64,000 nt of DNA from Pseudoalteromonas sp. NBT06-2. GTDB taxonomy: Bacteria > Pseudomonadota > Gammaproteobacteria > Enterobacterales > Alteromonadaceae. Positions 27,673 through 37,700 of the stretch are shown here, piece by piece. Both the position numbers and the translations under genes were made by a program. The notes below the pieces were generated by a model. That model did no database searches. It was not told the DNA's origin and worked only from the letters and a program-made list of their open reading frames with translations. The stretch spans positions 1-64,000 of the forward strand of contig NZ_NQMR01000031.1 in the NCBI RefSeq assembly GCF_002276045.1, written 5' to 3'. Every line of letters begins with the position of its first letter. Position 1 is the stretch's first letter.

Positions 27673-30600
27673 TTAAACATCACATTCCTTGTGACGTTTT
27701 CTAGGCTTTATATTGCGCTTCATTGCGGAACGTATTTTATTTGCTCTTGTTTCTTTAACATCTGTAATCTTTCGGTTGCCATCAATATCCAGAAAACAAG
27801 CAATCGATTTTATTGTCACAAATCTAAATAAATCAACACTTTTAAGTCTATTTGGAAACACTTTATCTAATATATTTAAAACCTGCATTAATGACATCGA
27901 ATCACCTCCGACCTCAAAAAAATGTGCTTCAATTGATAAATTATCGTGTTGAAGAACCGTCTTCCAAGCATCCATTACTGTTTGTTGTATTTGTGTTAAT
28001 TTTATTTTGTTTTTTTTAAAGCTCTTTACTTGAGATAAAACAATTTTAGGTAATTGATTTCGATTTATTTTACCACTAGAAGTTAATGGGAATTTCGCTA
28101 ATTTCATATAAAAAACGGGTAACATATATATAGGAAGATATTTTGATAAATAATTTTTTAATCGACTTTCATTAATCTCTTTCTGGTCATTTTCAACTGT
28201 ATATAAAATGCCAATAAACATACTTCCATTAGGTTTTTTCTCAATCACAGCCACTGATTGTTGGATGTTGGTATATTGGTGCATAATGGTTTCAATTTCC
28301 GATAATTCGATTCTCAGACCACTTAACTTAACTTGTGAATCCTTTCGCCCTAAAAACTCAAGTTCACCATCATTAGTCCAGCGGGCTAAGTCACCTGTTT
28401 TATACAAACTATCTTGAGAAGAAGAGCGAGCAAAAAACTGCTGTTGAGTAAGTATATCGTTACCAACATAACCTTCAGCTACTTGTACTCCTTCGATAAA
28501 TAACTCCCCAACAACTCCGATAGGAGATTGATTTAAATTTTTATCGAGGATGTGAATTACTGTATTAGAGATTGGTTTCCCTATAGGTACAAATTTATAT
28601 TTTTCATTTTTATTACAGCGAAAACAGCTAACAGCAATTGCGGCCTCAGTTGGACCATAAATGTTTATTAATTCAGTACTTGTATAGGATTTAAAAAAAG
28701 AGTTCACCGAATGTGATAGTAACTCTTCACCGCAACAAACAACTTTACATAATGAATTTTCTTTCAAAGGTTTAGCTAATATAAATGTATTTAAGATAGA
28801 TGGCACGAGATGTAAAATGGTCACTTGATATTGACTTATTTGTTTTTGTATTTGATGAACATCTTTATGGCTACCTGGTATTGCAAGTGCCACTGTTGCA
28901 CCAACCAGTAAAGGCCAGTAGATTTCAAATAAAGAAATATCAAAGCTATAAGGTGTTTTTTGTAAAACGACATCCCCTTTTACAGGTTTGAAATCTGCTT
29001 TCATCCAGAGCATCACATTTGCAATACCTGAATGTAGGTTCATTACTCCTTTAGGTTTTCCCGTTGAGCCTGATGTGAATATTATATATGCTAAATCATT
29101 AGAGGATATTTCGACTTCAGGATTATTATTAGGAAACGCAGTGATTTCACACTCTAAATGATCAAGTACAAAAATATCATATGCTGATTTATTAAAGTGA
29201 AACTGAATATTACTGTGAGTTAGAATCGCTTTTACCCGAGATTGACTGAGCATATAATCTATTCGATTTTTAGGTAATTCCCCATCAATAGGCACGTATA
29301 CAGCACCTAATTTTAGAATGCTATATATGGCCGTCATCATACTTATAGAACGCTCACAAACTACAGCTACAACATCACCTTTTTTCACACCTTTATTGTT
29401 TAAGTAATGAGAAAGTTTGTTTACTTCAGAATTAAACTCTCTATAAGTGTAACGCTTATCTTTATATATCAAAGCAATGTTGTTCGGTGTATTTTCTACT
29501 TGCCTTTCAAATAATAACTTTAAATTTAATCTATCTTCAAAATATACACTTGTATTATTAAATTTAGCTATGTCGGTACTATCTTTCTCTCGCACATAAT
29601 CTAATGATGAAACTGCTATATCTGTATTAGATATTAAGTTAGTTAATAAAACTTTAAATGAATCTCTAAAACGCTGTGCTGATATATTATCAAATATTGA
29701 ACTGTCATACTCAATATAACCATATAGCTGTTCTTCGTCTTCCCATAAACGCAAAAATAAATCTAACTGAGAATTTAAAGGTTCGTAATAAAGAACTTCT
29801 CCTTGAACTCCTTTTAAGTCCAATTTCATTGGATGCTCAAAAGTAAAGCCATGACGATATAACTTTTTATTACCCATTTTTTTTAAATTATCATTAATTA
29901 TTTCTATTGAGGGGTATTCTTGATGTCTATGGGCTTCTAATAAAGCAACTCGTACTTTTTTGAGTACATCAAAAACACTATCTTTATCAACAAACTCAAC
30001 GCAGATAGGCACAGTATTTACCAAGCAGCCTATTGTATTTCTAAATATTGAATTTTTTCGATTTGATAACGGTACTGCAATACAAAAATTTGATTCACCA
30101 GAGTATTTTGCAAGCAACAAATAATATGATGTTAATAGAATAACGTATGATGAAATGATGTTTTTTTGACTGATTTTTTTTAAGTCTTGCCAAATTTCTT
30201 TTGGTAAAGCTATCTCAATTGATCTGCCTTTAGAGTTATGCTCATAATTTTTAGCTCTTGGAGTATCAAGCTTTATAGTTGAGGAATTGTTTAATTTGCC
30301 TCGCCAGTAATTTGCCGATTTTATTCCTTTAGGAGATAATAACCATTTTGATTGATTATTTGAAAAAGACTGATAATTATTAAATATCTCATTATCTCTT
30401 GTGGATACAGTTAATTTACCTGAATTATTATATGCATTGCTTATCAATTTAGCTATTTTATCTTTTGAACTTAAATCAATTACAATATGATGAATAGATA
30501 TTGCGATGATTAAATTTTCACTATCATTAAATTTAGCTGTAATAACTTTAACTAAAGGCTCATTAGCTAAATCAAAATCTTGATTACAACTTTGATTAAC

Positions 30601-30915
30601 CCAGTTTATTGCTTCATAAAAATTATCGTTAAAGGTTCTTTTAATAACTGTGCATTGATTGAATTTATCGAAGCGTACAATTTCTCCATCAATCATCTCA
30701 TATGAAGATCTTAATATTTCAACAGTATTAATGACAGCATTAACTGAAGCAATAAACTGAGTAAAATCCAAATTTTCAAACAAAAATATTGAATTAACAT
30801 TATAGGCAGAATTTTTACCTTGTTGACCTAACAGCCAAAATTGACGCTCTATTAAACTTGCATGTGAAGTATTAACGTTTGCTATCATATACATTCTTAA
30901 CCGATATAATGTCAT
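27673..30915 (-). CDS. nonribosomal peptide synthetase module (C-A-PCP), unassigned substrate
   Basis: The 1080-residue protein has a condensation domain (about 20-440) with HHIVID at 142-147, and an adenylation domain (about 460-955) with TSGSTGKPKG (614-623), GPTEAAI, YKTGDLARW, GRKDSQVKLSGLRIE and the catalytic lysine of SSGKINRNQ (Lys949). A carrier domain follows with GGDSMSL (Ser1006). Reading the ten pocket positions by hand against EntF/GrsA gives D-I-F-H-V-C-I-I-A-K, which matches no code I know. It has no epimerase or thioesterase, so the product should pass to the PKS encoded next. A basic tail follows the carrier domain, as in the paralogue at 34751. The start overlaps the PP-loop gene; ATG codons at residues 8 and 10 are alternatives. 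Confidence 0.92.
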   Translation of the reverse strand: MTLYRLRMYMIANVNTSHASLIERQFWLLGQQGKNSAYNVNSIFLFENLDFTQFIASVNAVINTVEILRSSYEMIDGEIVRFDKFNQCTVIKRTFNDNFYEAINWVNQSCNQDFDLANEPLVKVITAKFNDSENLIIAISIHHIVIDLSSKDKIAKLISNAYNNSGKLTVSTRDNEIFNNYQSFSNNQSKWLLSPKGIKSANYWRGKLNNSSTIKLDTPRAKNYEHNSKGRSIEIALPKEIWQDLKKISQKNIISSYVILLTSYYLLLAKYSGESNFCIAVPLSNRKNSIFRNTIGCLVNTVPICVEFVDKDSVFDVLKKVRVALLEAHRHQEYPSIEIINDNLKKMGNKKLYRHGFTFEHPMKLDLKGVQGEVLYYEPLNSQLDLFLRLWEDEEQLYGYIEYDSSIFDNISAQRFRDSFKVLLTNLISNTDIAVSSLDYVREKDSTDIAKFNNTSVYFEDRLNLKLLFERQVENTPNNIALIYKDKRYTYREFNSEVNKLSHYLNNKGVKKGDVVAVVCERSISMMTAIYSILKLGAVYVPIDGELPKNRIDYMLSQSRVKAILTHSNIQFHFNKSAYDIFVLDHLECEITAFPNNNPEVEISSNDLAYIIFTSGSTGKPKGVMNLHSGIANVMLWMKADFKPVKGDVVLQKTPYSFDISLFEIYWPLLVGATVALAIPGSHKDVHQIQKQISQYQVTILHLVPSILNTFILAKPLKENSLCKVVCCGEELLSHSVNSFFKSYTSTELINIYGPTEAAIAVSCFRCNKNEKYKFVPIGKPISNTVIHILDKNLNQSPIGVVGELFIEGVQVAEGYVGNDILTQQQFFARSSSQDSLYKTGDLARWTNDGELEFLGRKDSQVKLSGLRIELSEIETIMHQYTNIQQSVAVIEKKPNGSMFIGILYTVENDQKEINESRLKNYLSKYLPIYMLPVFYMKLAKFPLTSSGKINRNQLPKIVLSQVKSFKKNKIKLTQIQQTVMDAWKTVLQHDNLSIEAHFFEVGGDSMSLMQVLNILDKVFPNRLKSVDLFRFVTIKSIACFLDIDGNRKITDVKETRANKIRSAMKRNIKPRKRHKECDV

Positions 30916-31927
30916 TTTTTTCTATTGATAAAGATGCCATTATAGGTGCTATTTGTTCTACTGAACTATCGTTTATTTTATCTAAAGCCTCACTTCTAGT
31001 CATTAACCCTTCTCGAATAAGATGACTCAATTCCATTTCATATGGGTTATAACCAAAAACTTCTTCATGTACATAATTATTAAAGGTATTTAGCATGCAA
31101 TTGGAAGAACAGCCGTCAACATCTTTGGGGCTAACCCAGCCTAAAGGCGCTATGGCATCTTTTATTTCAGTTTCAGTTACATCTTCAATACATAAAATAT
31201 TTACATTGTGTGGATATTCTTTCACTTCATTAATAAGTTCATCTTTAATGCACAAGTAATCATCAACTACATCTCCAACCTCTTCTCTTAATTTATTCAG
31301 GGATTCTAACCTTGAATCTGCTAAAAACTTGTAATGGTTTTTATAAATTATTGCATTAATAGGAATTTGCCCAAGAGTAAATCCAGCTAGTATAAATGGA
31401 ATTTTTTTTTCTAAAGCAATTTTCAAGGCTGTAATATTAACCATAGATATACAAGAATTACATATCGCTGAAATTCTTGTTAATGTATTTTTTCGATAAA
31501 CATCGGTTATCGCACTCGCTCGTGCAATTGCTTTGTAATTTTCACTACTAGGTCGATAAACCCAGTGATCGACTCCAAGACTATCAACAACCTTTCTAAT
31601 ATTTTTCCATGCAACTTCTGCGATATACCCATTATCTAAAGTAAATGCTAGAACATTTAGCCCATACTTTTCTACTGCTAGTTTTAGAACATAAGTACTA
31701 TCTTTACCACCGCTATAACAAACAACGGCATCATACTCCCCTCTTTTTATTCTGTTATCAAATAAATTTGATATTTTAATTTTTGCATTATCGATAAACG
31801 AAGCTTCTATTTTTGTGGATTTATTCTTTTTATTACAAAAATTACAAACGCCATTTTCCTCAAATTTTATTTTGGGGTAGTTTTTTGATTGAATACATTT
31901 AGAGCACCTTTCAATGTTGTTAGTCAT
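30872..31927 (-). CDS. PP-loop ATPase, N-acetyl-sugar amidotransferase-like
   Basis: The protein has an N-terminal zinc-ribbon-like pair CSKC and CNFC, then the ATP-pyrophosphatase PP-loop VVCYSGGKDSTYVLKLA, and further family-like blocks (FTLDNGYIAEVAWKN, SAICNSCISMVN, FILAGFTLGQIP). This layout resembles the WbuX/PseA-like amidotransferases and LarE/TtuA-type ATPases that activate a carbonyl as an adenylate. In this cluster it could form an amide or amidine on a carrier-bound or sugar substrate. I prefer the ATG at 31925-31927 (AGGA eight bases upstream); the ATG at 31945 has no ribosome-binding site. It overlaps the ACP gene by eight bases and the NRPS gene at its 3' end, so these genes are tightly coupled. 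Confidence 0.75.
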   Translation of the reverse strand: MTNNIERCSKCIQSKNYPKIKFEENGVCNFCNKKNKSTKIEASFIDNAKIKISNLFDNRIKRGEYDAVVCYSGGKDSTYVLKLAVEKYGLNVLAFTLDNGYIAEVAWKNIRKVVDSLGVDHWVYRPSSENYKAIARASAITDVYRKNTLTRISAICNSCISMVNITALKIALEKKIPFILAGFTLGQIPINAIIYKNHYKFLADSRLESLNKLREEVGDVVDDYLCIKDELINEVKEYPHNVNILCIEDVTETEIKDAIAPLGWVSPKDVDGCSSNCMLNTFNNYVHEEVFGYNPYEMELSHLIREGLMTRSEALDKINDSSVEQIAPIMASLSIEKNDIISVKNVYDSKR

Positions 31928-32174
31928 GTGACTTTTTCCTATCAACTAATGCTATCATTTTATTTATAGAGCTAAAGTTATCTCTTGTTAAATCATCATC
32001 ATTGACTTGGATTAAAAAGGCTTTTTCTAAAAAAGAGGCAAGCTCTATGAGACCAAATGAATCGATAATACCTTCATCGATTAAAGATTCATTTAAAGGG
32101 ATTTCATCAATTTCAACCATATAAGTATCAACAATAAAGTTCAATATTTGTTCTAAAATCATCACGCTACTCAT
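31920..32174 (-). CDS. free acyl/peptidyl carrier protein
   Basis: This 84-residue acidic protein has the carrier-protein helix pattern and the phosphopantetheine site IDEGIIDSFGLIELASFLE, with Ser39 in DSFGL. A stand-alone carrier in an NRPS/PKS cluster often holds a special starter or extender unit. It sits 16 bp after the asparagine-synthetase-like gene and overlaps the PP-loop gene by eight bases (preferred start), so the three could act together on a carrier-bound substrate. It is too divergent to be the housekeeping fatty-acid ACP. Confidence 0.85.
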   Translation of the reverse strand: MSSVMILEQILNFIVDTYMVEIDEIPLNESLIDEGIIDSFGLIELASFLEKAFLIQVNDDDLTRDNFSSINKMIALVDRKKSHD

Positions 32175-32190
32175 TTATTTATTCCTGTCA

Positions 32191-34167
32191 CTACATATCC
32201 AATATATCAACAACACACTTGCCCATGTCTAATTCAACTTCTAGAGGATTATTAATCCAGTACTGGCAAATTTGTGATGTTAATAAAAATATAAAAATCA
32301 TGTTATCCCGATAACCTGTATTTTCAGGGACTCCATTTTTAAATTTATTCAAAAATCGTTTAACTATTTTATTGTCAAAAAGGCCGTACTCTACAATATA
32401 TTGCTCAGATAACATGGTACTGGCTAAATCACTCAGTTGACCGTCAGAACTAATAAATGCAATCAGATCAGGGGCCATATAAGGTTGTTTTGGCCTATTA
32501 GTGATTTCTTCAGGGATCTCATTTTTAAAAGCTTGCTTTAATATATGTTTTTGATCAAAATTCTTGAGTTTATATTCATCGGGCATTCCAAAAGCCATCT
32601 CTACAACTCTATGATCTAAAAATGGGAAACGCCCTTCAACACTATTACTCATGGCCATACGATCTCCCTGAGAAGAAAGCAGATACCCTTGCAATAATGT
32701 TTTAATTTCTAGGTATGAGTTCTTTTGTAATAGAGAAAAGGAGGCATAATTACTTGGTAATGTTTTTTTTAATTTTTCTAATAAAGTTGATTTATTAAAC
32801 TTAATTCCTAAGCTTTTATTAAAATACTTTTCTATGATTTTATTATTTGAAAGTCGTATATTAAGGCCATTAAATTCGTTATCAAAGTCACTTAAAAAAC
32901 CCTCATAATACATTTTTATAAAAGCGAACTGTCTTTTATCTGCATAATGACTTAAATGAGGATAGAGCTCTTTTAATGATTCGATTACAGTGCTGTCACC
33001 ATTAGATAATTTCCATTCATTTAAAATTTTCAGCTCCTTAAACGTATCGTAACCAAATAGGATTTCATCAGCGCCTTCACCTGTTAATACAACTTTTGTA
33101 TCTGTGTCCTTTACTTTGTGTGATAACAAGTGAAGCGGTACCGGTGCAGTTCTAAAGATAGGCCTTTCAGTATGATAAATGGATTTAAGCAAGTTATCAT
33201 CAATGTCTTGATTTAATATTTTAACTTCGTGATGAATTGAACTGATCTGTTTACTGGCTAATATTTGAAAATGACTTTCATTTAATGATTTATCTTCGAA
33301 CGTAACAGAAAATGTTTTAAGCTCATAATTTGTATACTCTTTAATTCTCTGAGAAATGATTGTAGAATCAATTCCTCCACTTAAATATGCACCGACAGGT
33401 ACATCACTTCTAAGACGTACCTTTATAGAATCATCTAACAATTCTTGAAATGCTTTTTTGGTATTGTCAAAGCTATCTGCAGTAATATTTGAATCGAAAC
33501 TTTCACCTACTTGATAATATCTTTCTTTAGTAGTACGTCCATTTACATTAAAAACCTCAAAAGTACCAGATTCTACAGTATAAATATCTTTATATATTGA
33601 ATTATCAGCTAAAGTATTCCAAAGCAACCCATGTTCAAAAAGATGTTGAGGATCTATCTCTCTTTTATAATGGGCTAACGCATCAAATGCCTTCATTTCA
33701 GAACTAAAAAAATAAGCTCTATCATGTAATAAAACATACAGAGGCCTTATGCCGTATCGGTCTCTTCCAACGACTAATTGCTCTGATTTCTTATCCCAAA
33801 TCAGAACAGAAAACTCACCATTTAACATTTTAAAACAATTAGTTCCTATTGACTCATATAGTTTTAAAATAACTTCAGTATCGGAATTAGTGTTAAATGA
33901 ATAGCCTTGAGATTCAAGCTCTTTACGTAGTTCTATATAATTATATATTTCACCATTAAATGAGATAATGCAGTAAGATGATTGCATGGGTTGGTGACCA
34001 TCTTCAATATCGATAATTGAAAGGCGAGTATGCCCTAAGCCAATGACTCGATTTACATATAACCCCCATGCATCAGGGCCCCTATGGTTCAAATGAGACA
34101 AGGCATTTACAACAATATTTTTTTTATTTTGCTTATGTACGCCTAAGACGCCAAATACACCACACAT
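32191..34167 (-). CDS. asnB: asparagine synthetase B-like glutamine amidotransferase
   Basis: The 658-residue enzyme has an N-terminal class II glutaminase domain starting MCGVFGVLG, whose Cys2 is the nucleophile, with HRGPDAWG and the NGEIYNYIELR block. The C-terminal synthetase domain has the PP-loop VGAYLSGGIDSTII and the VVLTGEGADEILFGYD block. Members of this family in secondary-metabolite and polysaccharide loci often amidate substrates other than aspartate. Here it opens the group of genes ending with the PKS. Its length is slightly over the 550-630 residues typical of the family. A long untranslated region upstream (about 580 bp) suggests an own promoter. Confidence 0.9.
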   Translation of the reverse strand: MCGVFGVLGVHKQNKKNIVVNALSHLNHRGPDAWGLYVNRVIGLGHTRLSIIDIEDGHQPMQSSYCIISFNGEIYNYIELRKELESQGYSFNTNSDTEVILKLYESIGTNCFKMLNGEFSVLIWDKKSEQLVVGRDRYGIRPLYVLLHDRAYFFSSEMKAFDALAHYKREIDPQHLFEHGLLWNTLADNSIYKDIYTVESGTFEVFNVNGRTTKERYYQVGESFDSNITADSFDNTKKAFQELLDDSIKVRLRSDVPVGAYLSGGIDSTIISQRIKEYTNYELKTFSVTFEDKSLNESHFQILASKQISSIHHEVKILNQDIDDNLLKSIYHTERPIFRTAPVPLHLLSHKVKDTDTKVVLTGEGADEILFGYDTFKELKILNEWKLSNGDSTVIESLKELYPHLSHYADKRQFAFIKMYYEGFLSDFDNEFNGLNIRLSNNKIIEKYFNKSLGIKFNKSTLLEKLKKTLPSNYASFSLLQKNSYLEIKTLLQGYLLSSQGDRMAMSNSVEGRFPFLDHRVVEMAFGMPDEYKLKNFDQKHILKQAFKNEIPEEITNRPKQPYMAPDLIAFISSDGQLSDLASTMLSEQYIVEYGLFDNKIVKRFLNKFKNGVPENTGYRDNMIFIFLLTSQICQYWINNPLEVELDMGKCVVDILDM

Positions 34168-34713
34168 TGCTCCACCTATTTATCTATACTTTAAATATAT
34201 AAAAACACCTAAAAGTTTTAATTAAGTAAACATATCGGGTACGCATATTACCAAGCTTTCTAACTTTTTTAACTATAAAGTATTAATTTTATGTCAATAA
34301 GATAAATTAATTAATGAACTAGAAAAAGGAGACATTGCAGGGTATATAAAATGTGCCATCAAAAAGTTATTAAAATATAAGTAGTAATACTCTAGTATTT
34401 GATATAATAAATAAAATGAAGCGACACAAAATAATCAGTTGCACTAACTAATAGAGCAAACGAGAACACTCCCTCGACAGCCCATTATAAAAAGGTATCT
34501 TTGAAGAGAAAGTTTATCGTGTTACTAAAAGTAACATCACTCAATTCAAGGTTATTTATTAGTTGAACTCCTCAAATAATATATACAAAAAGAAACCTGA
34601 ACTTGCCAAAAATCTGTACCAATCCACCTCATTTTTGTAATTGATAAAATAGTATTTTAATATAAAGGGTCATAATACTCACTGCCATAAGTAACGAACA
34701 AAAATATCACTAC
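34168..34713. other. intergenic stretch upstream of asnB
   Basis: About 545 bp without a convincing reading frame separate the upstream NRPS gene from asnB. It probably holds the asnB promoter, but no consensus -35/-10 pair or operator could be fixed by eye. No known riboswitch motif was seen. Confidence 0.4.
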
Positions 34714-34752
34714 AAGCCTACTTTCAATACCTGTATTATTGTAAGTAGGCTT
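34714..34752 (-). terminator. hairpin at the 3' end of the upstream NRPS gene
   Basis: A 10-bp perfect stem AAGCCTACTT/AAGTAGGCTT, with an inner CAATA/TATTG pairing, overlaps the TAA stop of the 34751-37984 gene. A weak T-rich stretch follows on the minus strand after several bases. It probably ends or weakens transcription before asnB. Confidence 0.6.
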
Positions 34753-37700
34753 ATTCATCGGATTTAACTTCCTGTTCTTTGTGTTTTCTACGAGAAGATC
34801 TTAGCCGTAGCTTTAAGTTCATAGCACCTTTAATTTTATTTCCTCGAACTCTGCTTACTTCTTTGCCTTTTTGGTTCTGCGAGTTATCAATAAAGTTTGC
34901 AAGACAACGTATCGTAGGATAAGTAAACATGTCGACACTTGATAGGTTTTTTGGATAAATTAGACTTAAAACTGAAAAGGATTGCATCAAAGACATTGAA
35001 TTACCACCGAGATCAAAAAAAGGAACGTCTATTGAAAGCTCTGATTTATTGAGTAGAGAACACCAAGTTTGATGAATTCTTTTTTCAACCCCACTTAGTT
35101 GATAGCTATTTTTAGACGACTTTTTTTCTTCTACTATTTTCAATTTAGATAAGGCTTCATGATTTATTTTACCGCTAGAAGTTAAAGGGAAGCTTTTCAA
35201 CTCAATAAATGAAACAGGTAACATATATCTCGGTAAGATTGTTGCTAAATAAAACTTTAAATCATTTTGATCTAAACATTCGTTTTTATCTTTCTTACTA
35301 TAAAAAGCTGAAATAAATGCATTACCACTTTTATTTTTTTTAATTATCGTAGCGGCAATTAAAATGTTTGGATAACGCTGAATTACAGAGTTAATGTCAT
35401 TTAACTCAACTCTAATACCATTGAGTTTAATTTGAGAGTCCTTTCTTCCTAAAAACTCCAAACTACCATTTTCAGTCCACCGTACACAATCTCCAGTTTT
35501 ATATACTTTCCCAAAATCAAATGGGTTATTAATAAAGACTTTTTTGGTTAGCTCTGCATTACCGACATACCCCTTAGCAACTTGAATACCACCTATTAAT
35601 AACTCACCTTTAACTCCAATCGGGAGCTGCTGTAAATTTTCATCTACAACGTATAAGTATGTATTGTTGATAGGTTTACCTATCGGGATTTTTTTTCTAT
35701 TATTTTCACAGCGCCAAATAGTGACATCAATTGCTGCCTCTGTCGGTCCATATAAATTAACTAATTCAGTAAAAGGATATTTATCATAAAAACAAGACGA
35801 GTGCTCTGATAATAAAGACTCCCCACTACAAAAAATAATCTTTAGTTGATTATGTGTTTGATGACGAACGGATAAAAAAGTCATTAGCATAGCTGGGATA
35901 AAATGAAGCATAGTGACTTTATATTTGATCACTTGCCGATGGATTCGGTATATATCTCTATGGCTATTATGTTCTGCAATAGCCAATTTTGCACCGACTT
36001 GTAAAGGCCAAAATATTTCCCAAACTGATACATCAAAGCTATAAGGTGTTTTTTGTAAAATAACATCATCACTACTCGCCTTAAATTCAGTTTGCATCCA
36101 CAATAAGCGATTTGAAACGCCTAAATGGCTATTTATAACACCTTTAGGTACTCCTGTAGAGCCTGAAGTAAAAATGATATATGCTGCATCATTTGGATTA
36201 ATTTCAATATTTGGATTTTGATCACCTAAAACTGAAATTTGAGCCTGTACCTGATCAACCAAAATAGTTTTATATTGGCTCTTATCGTAATCGCACTCTA
36301 AAATAGTGTTAGAGACTATAGCTTTAACATTCGATTGCATCATCATGTAATCGATCCGCTTTTTAGGAAGTTTAATATCAACTGGTACGTATATAGCGCC
36401 AACTTTGATAATGGCATAAATATAAATTATCATATCAATTGAGCGCTCACTCATAACTGCAACTACATCCCCTTTATTAATACCCTGATCTATTAAATAA
36501 TGAGCAAGTCTATTTATCTGAGAATTGAACTGAATATAGGTAAGTGCTTTATTTTTAAAAATTAAAGCAGTCTGATTTGGTGATTTTATTACTTGTTGTT
36601 CAAAAAGCAATTTTAAATTTAATTCTGTATAATACTTTTTTTCTGTCCGATTAAATTTTTTTATCGTGTTTATATCTGCAAGAGTAGTACATTTTAAATT
36701 ATTTATTGGTTTATCTGAATCTGATATGAGATCTTTTAATAGAACTTTAAAAGAATCGACAAATCGTCTTGCAAAAGTTGAATCAAATAGTGAACTATCG
36801 TATTCAAGGTTTCCATGTATTTGTGAACTGTCTTCCCACAAACGTAAAAATAAATCAAGCTGTGGGTTTATGGGTCTACAATTTAAAACTTGTGTTTTAA
36901 CACCGATCAAATCAAGCTGCATTGGATGTTCAAAAGTAAAGCCATGGCGATATAAAGTTCGATTATCTCGCACTTGAACCCCATCTCTTATTAAATTTAC
37001 TGATGGATATTCTTGGAACCTGTGTGCTTCAAGCAGCGATATTCGCACTTTCTTTAACGCGCTAGCTACAGTATCTGTTTCGTTAAGCTCTACAGTTATA
37101 GGCAAGGTATTAACGAAGCAGCCCATAGTACTTTTAAACTCTGATTTTTTTCTATTAGATAAAGGTACTGCAATACTGAAATGAGATTCACTCGAATATT
37201 TTGACAATAATAAATAATAGGTTGTTAATAAAACGATATAAGAAGAAAGTAAAGTTTGTCCATTGAATGAATGTAAAGCGGCACACTCTTGCGCTGACAA
37301 ATTTAAAGGTACTGAACCATGATACTCTAATTCTGTATTATTAATTATTTCAGGTGATGTTATATCAGCGGTTTGAGCATTTTTTATTTTATTATTCCAA
37401 TAACTTGCTGCTTTTATTCCTTTATCTGATTCCAGCCATTTTTTTTGTTTTTCTATAAAATCAGAATAATTATTATATATTTTTAACTCATCAGGTGATA
37501 AATTACATAGACCCTTATTATTAAAGGCATCAGAAATTAATTTTGATAATGTATCCTTTACTTTAAGATCCATTACTATATGAGGAATAGATAGCCCGAC
37601 AACAATTTGGGGATTTCCTTTAAACTTAGCAACAATGATACGAATTAATGATTCTTTTCCAAATTCAAATAAGTCATAGCATCTCTGATTCACCCAATTT

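Noticed and set aside
36666..36977. 103-codon open frame on the plus strand.
   Set aside because: It is antisense to the condensation domain of the NRPS gene and has no supporting features.
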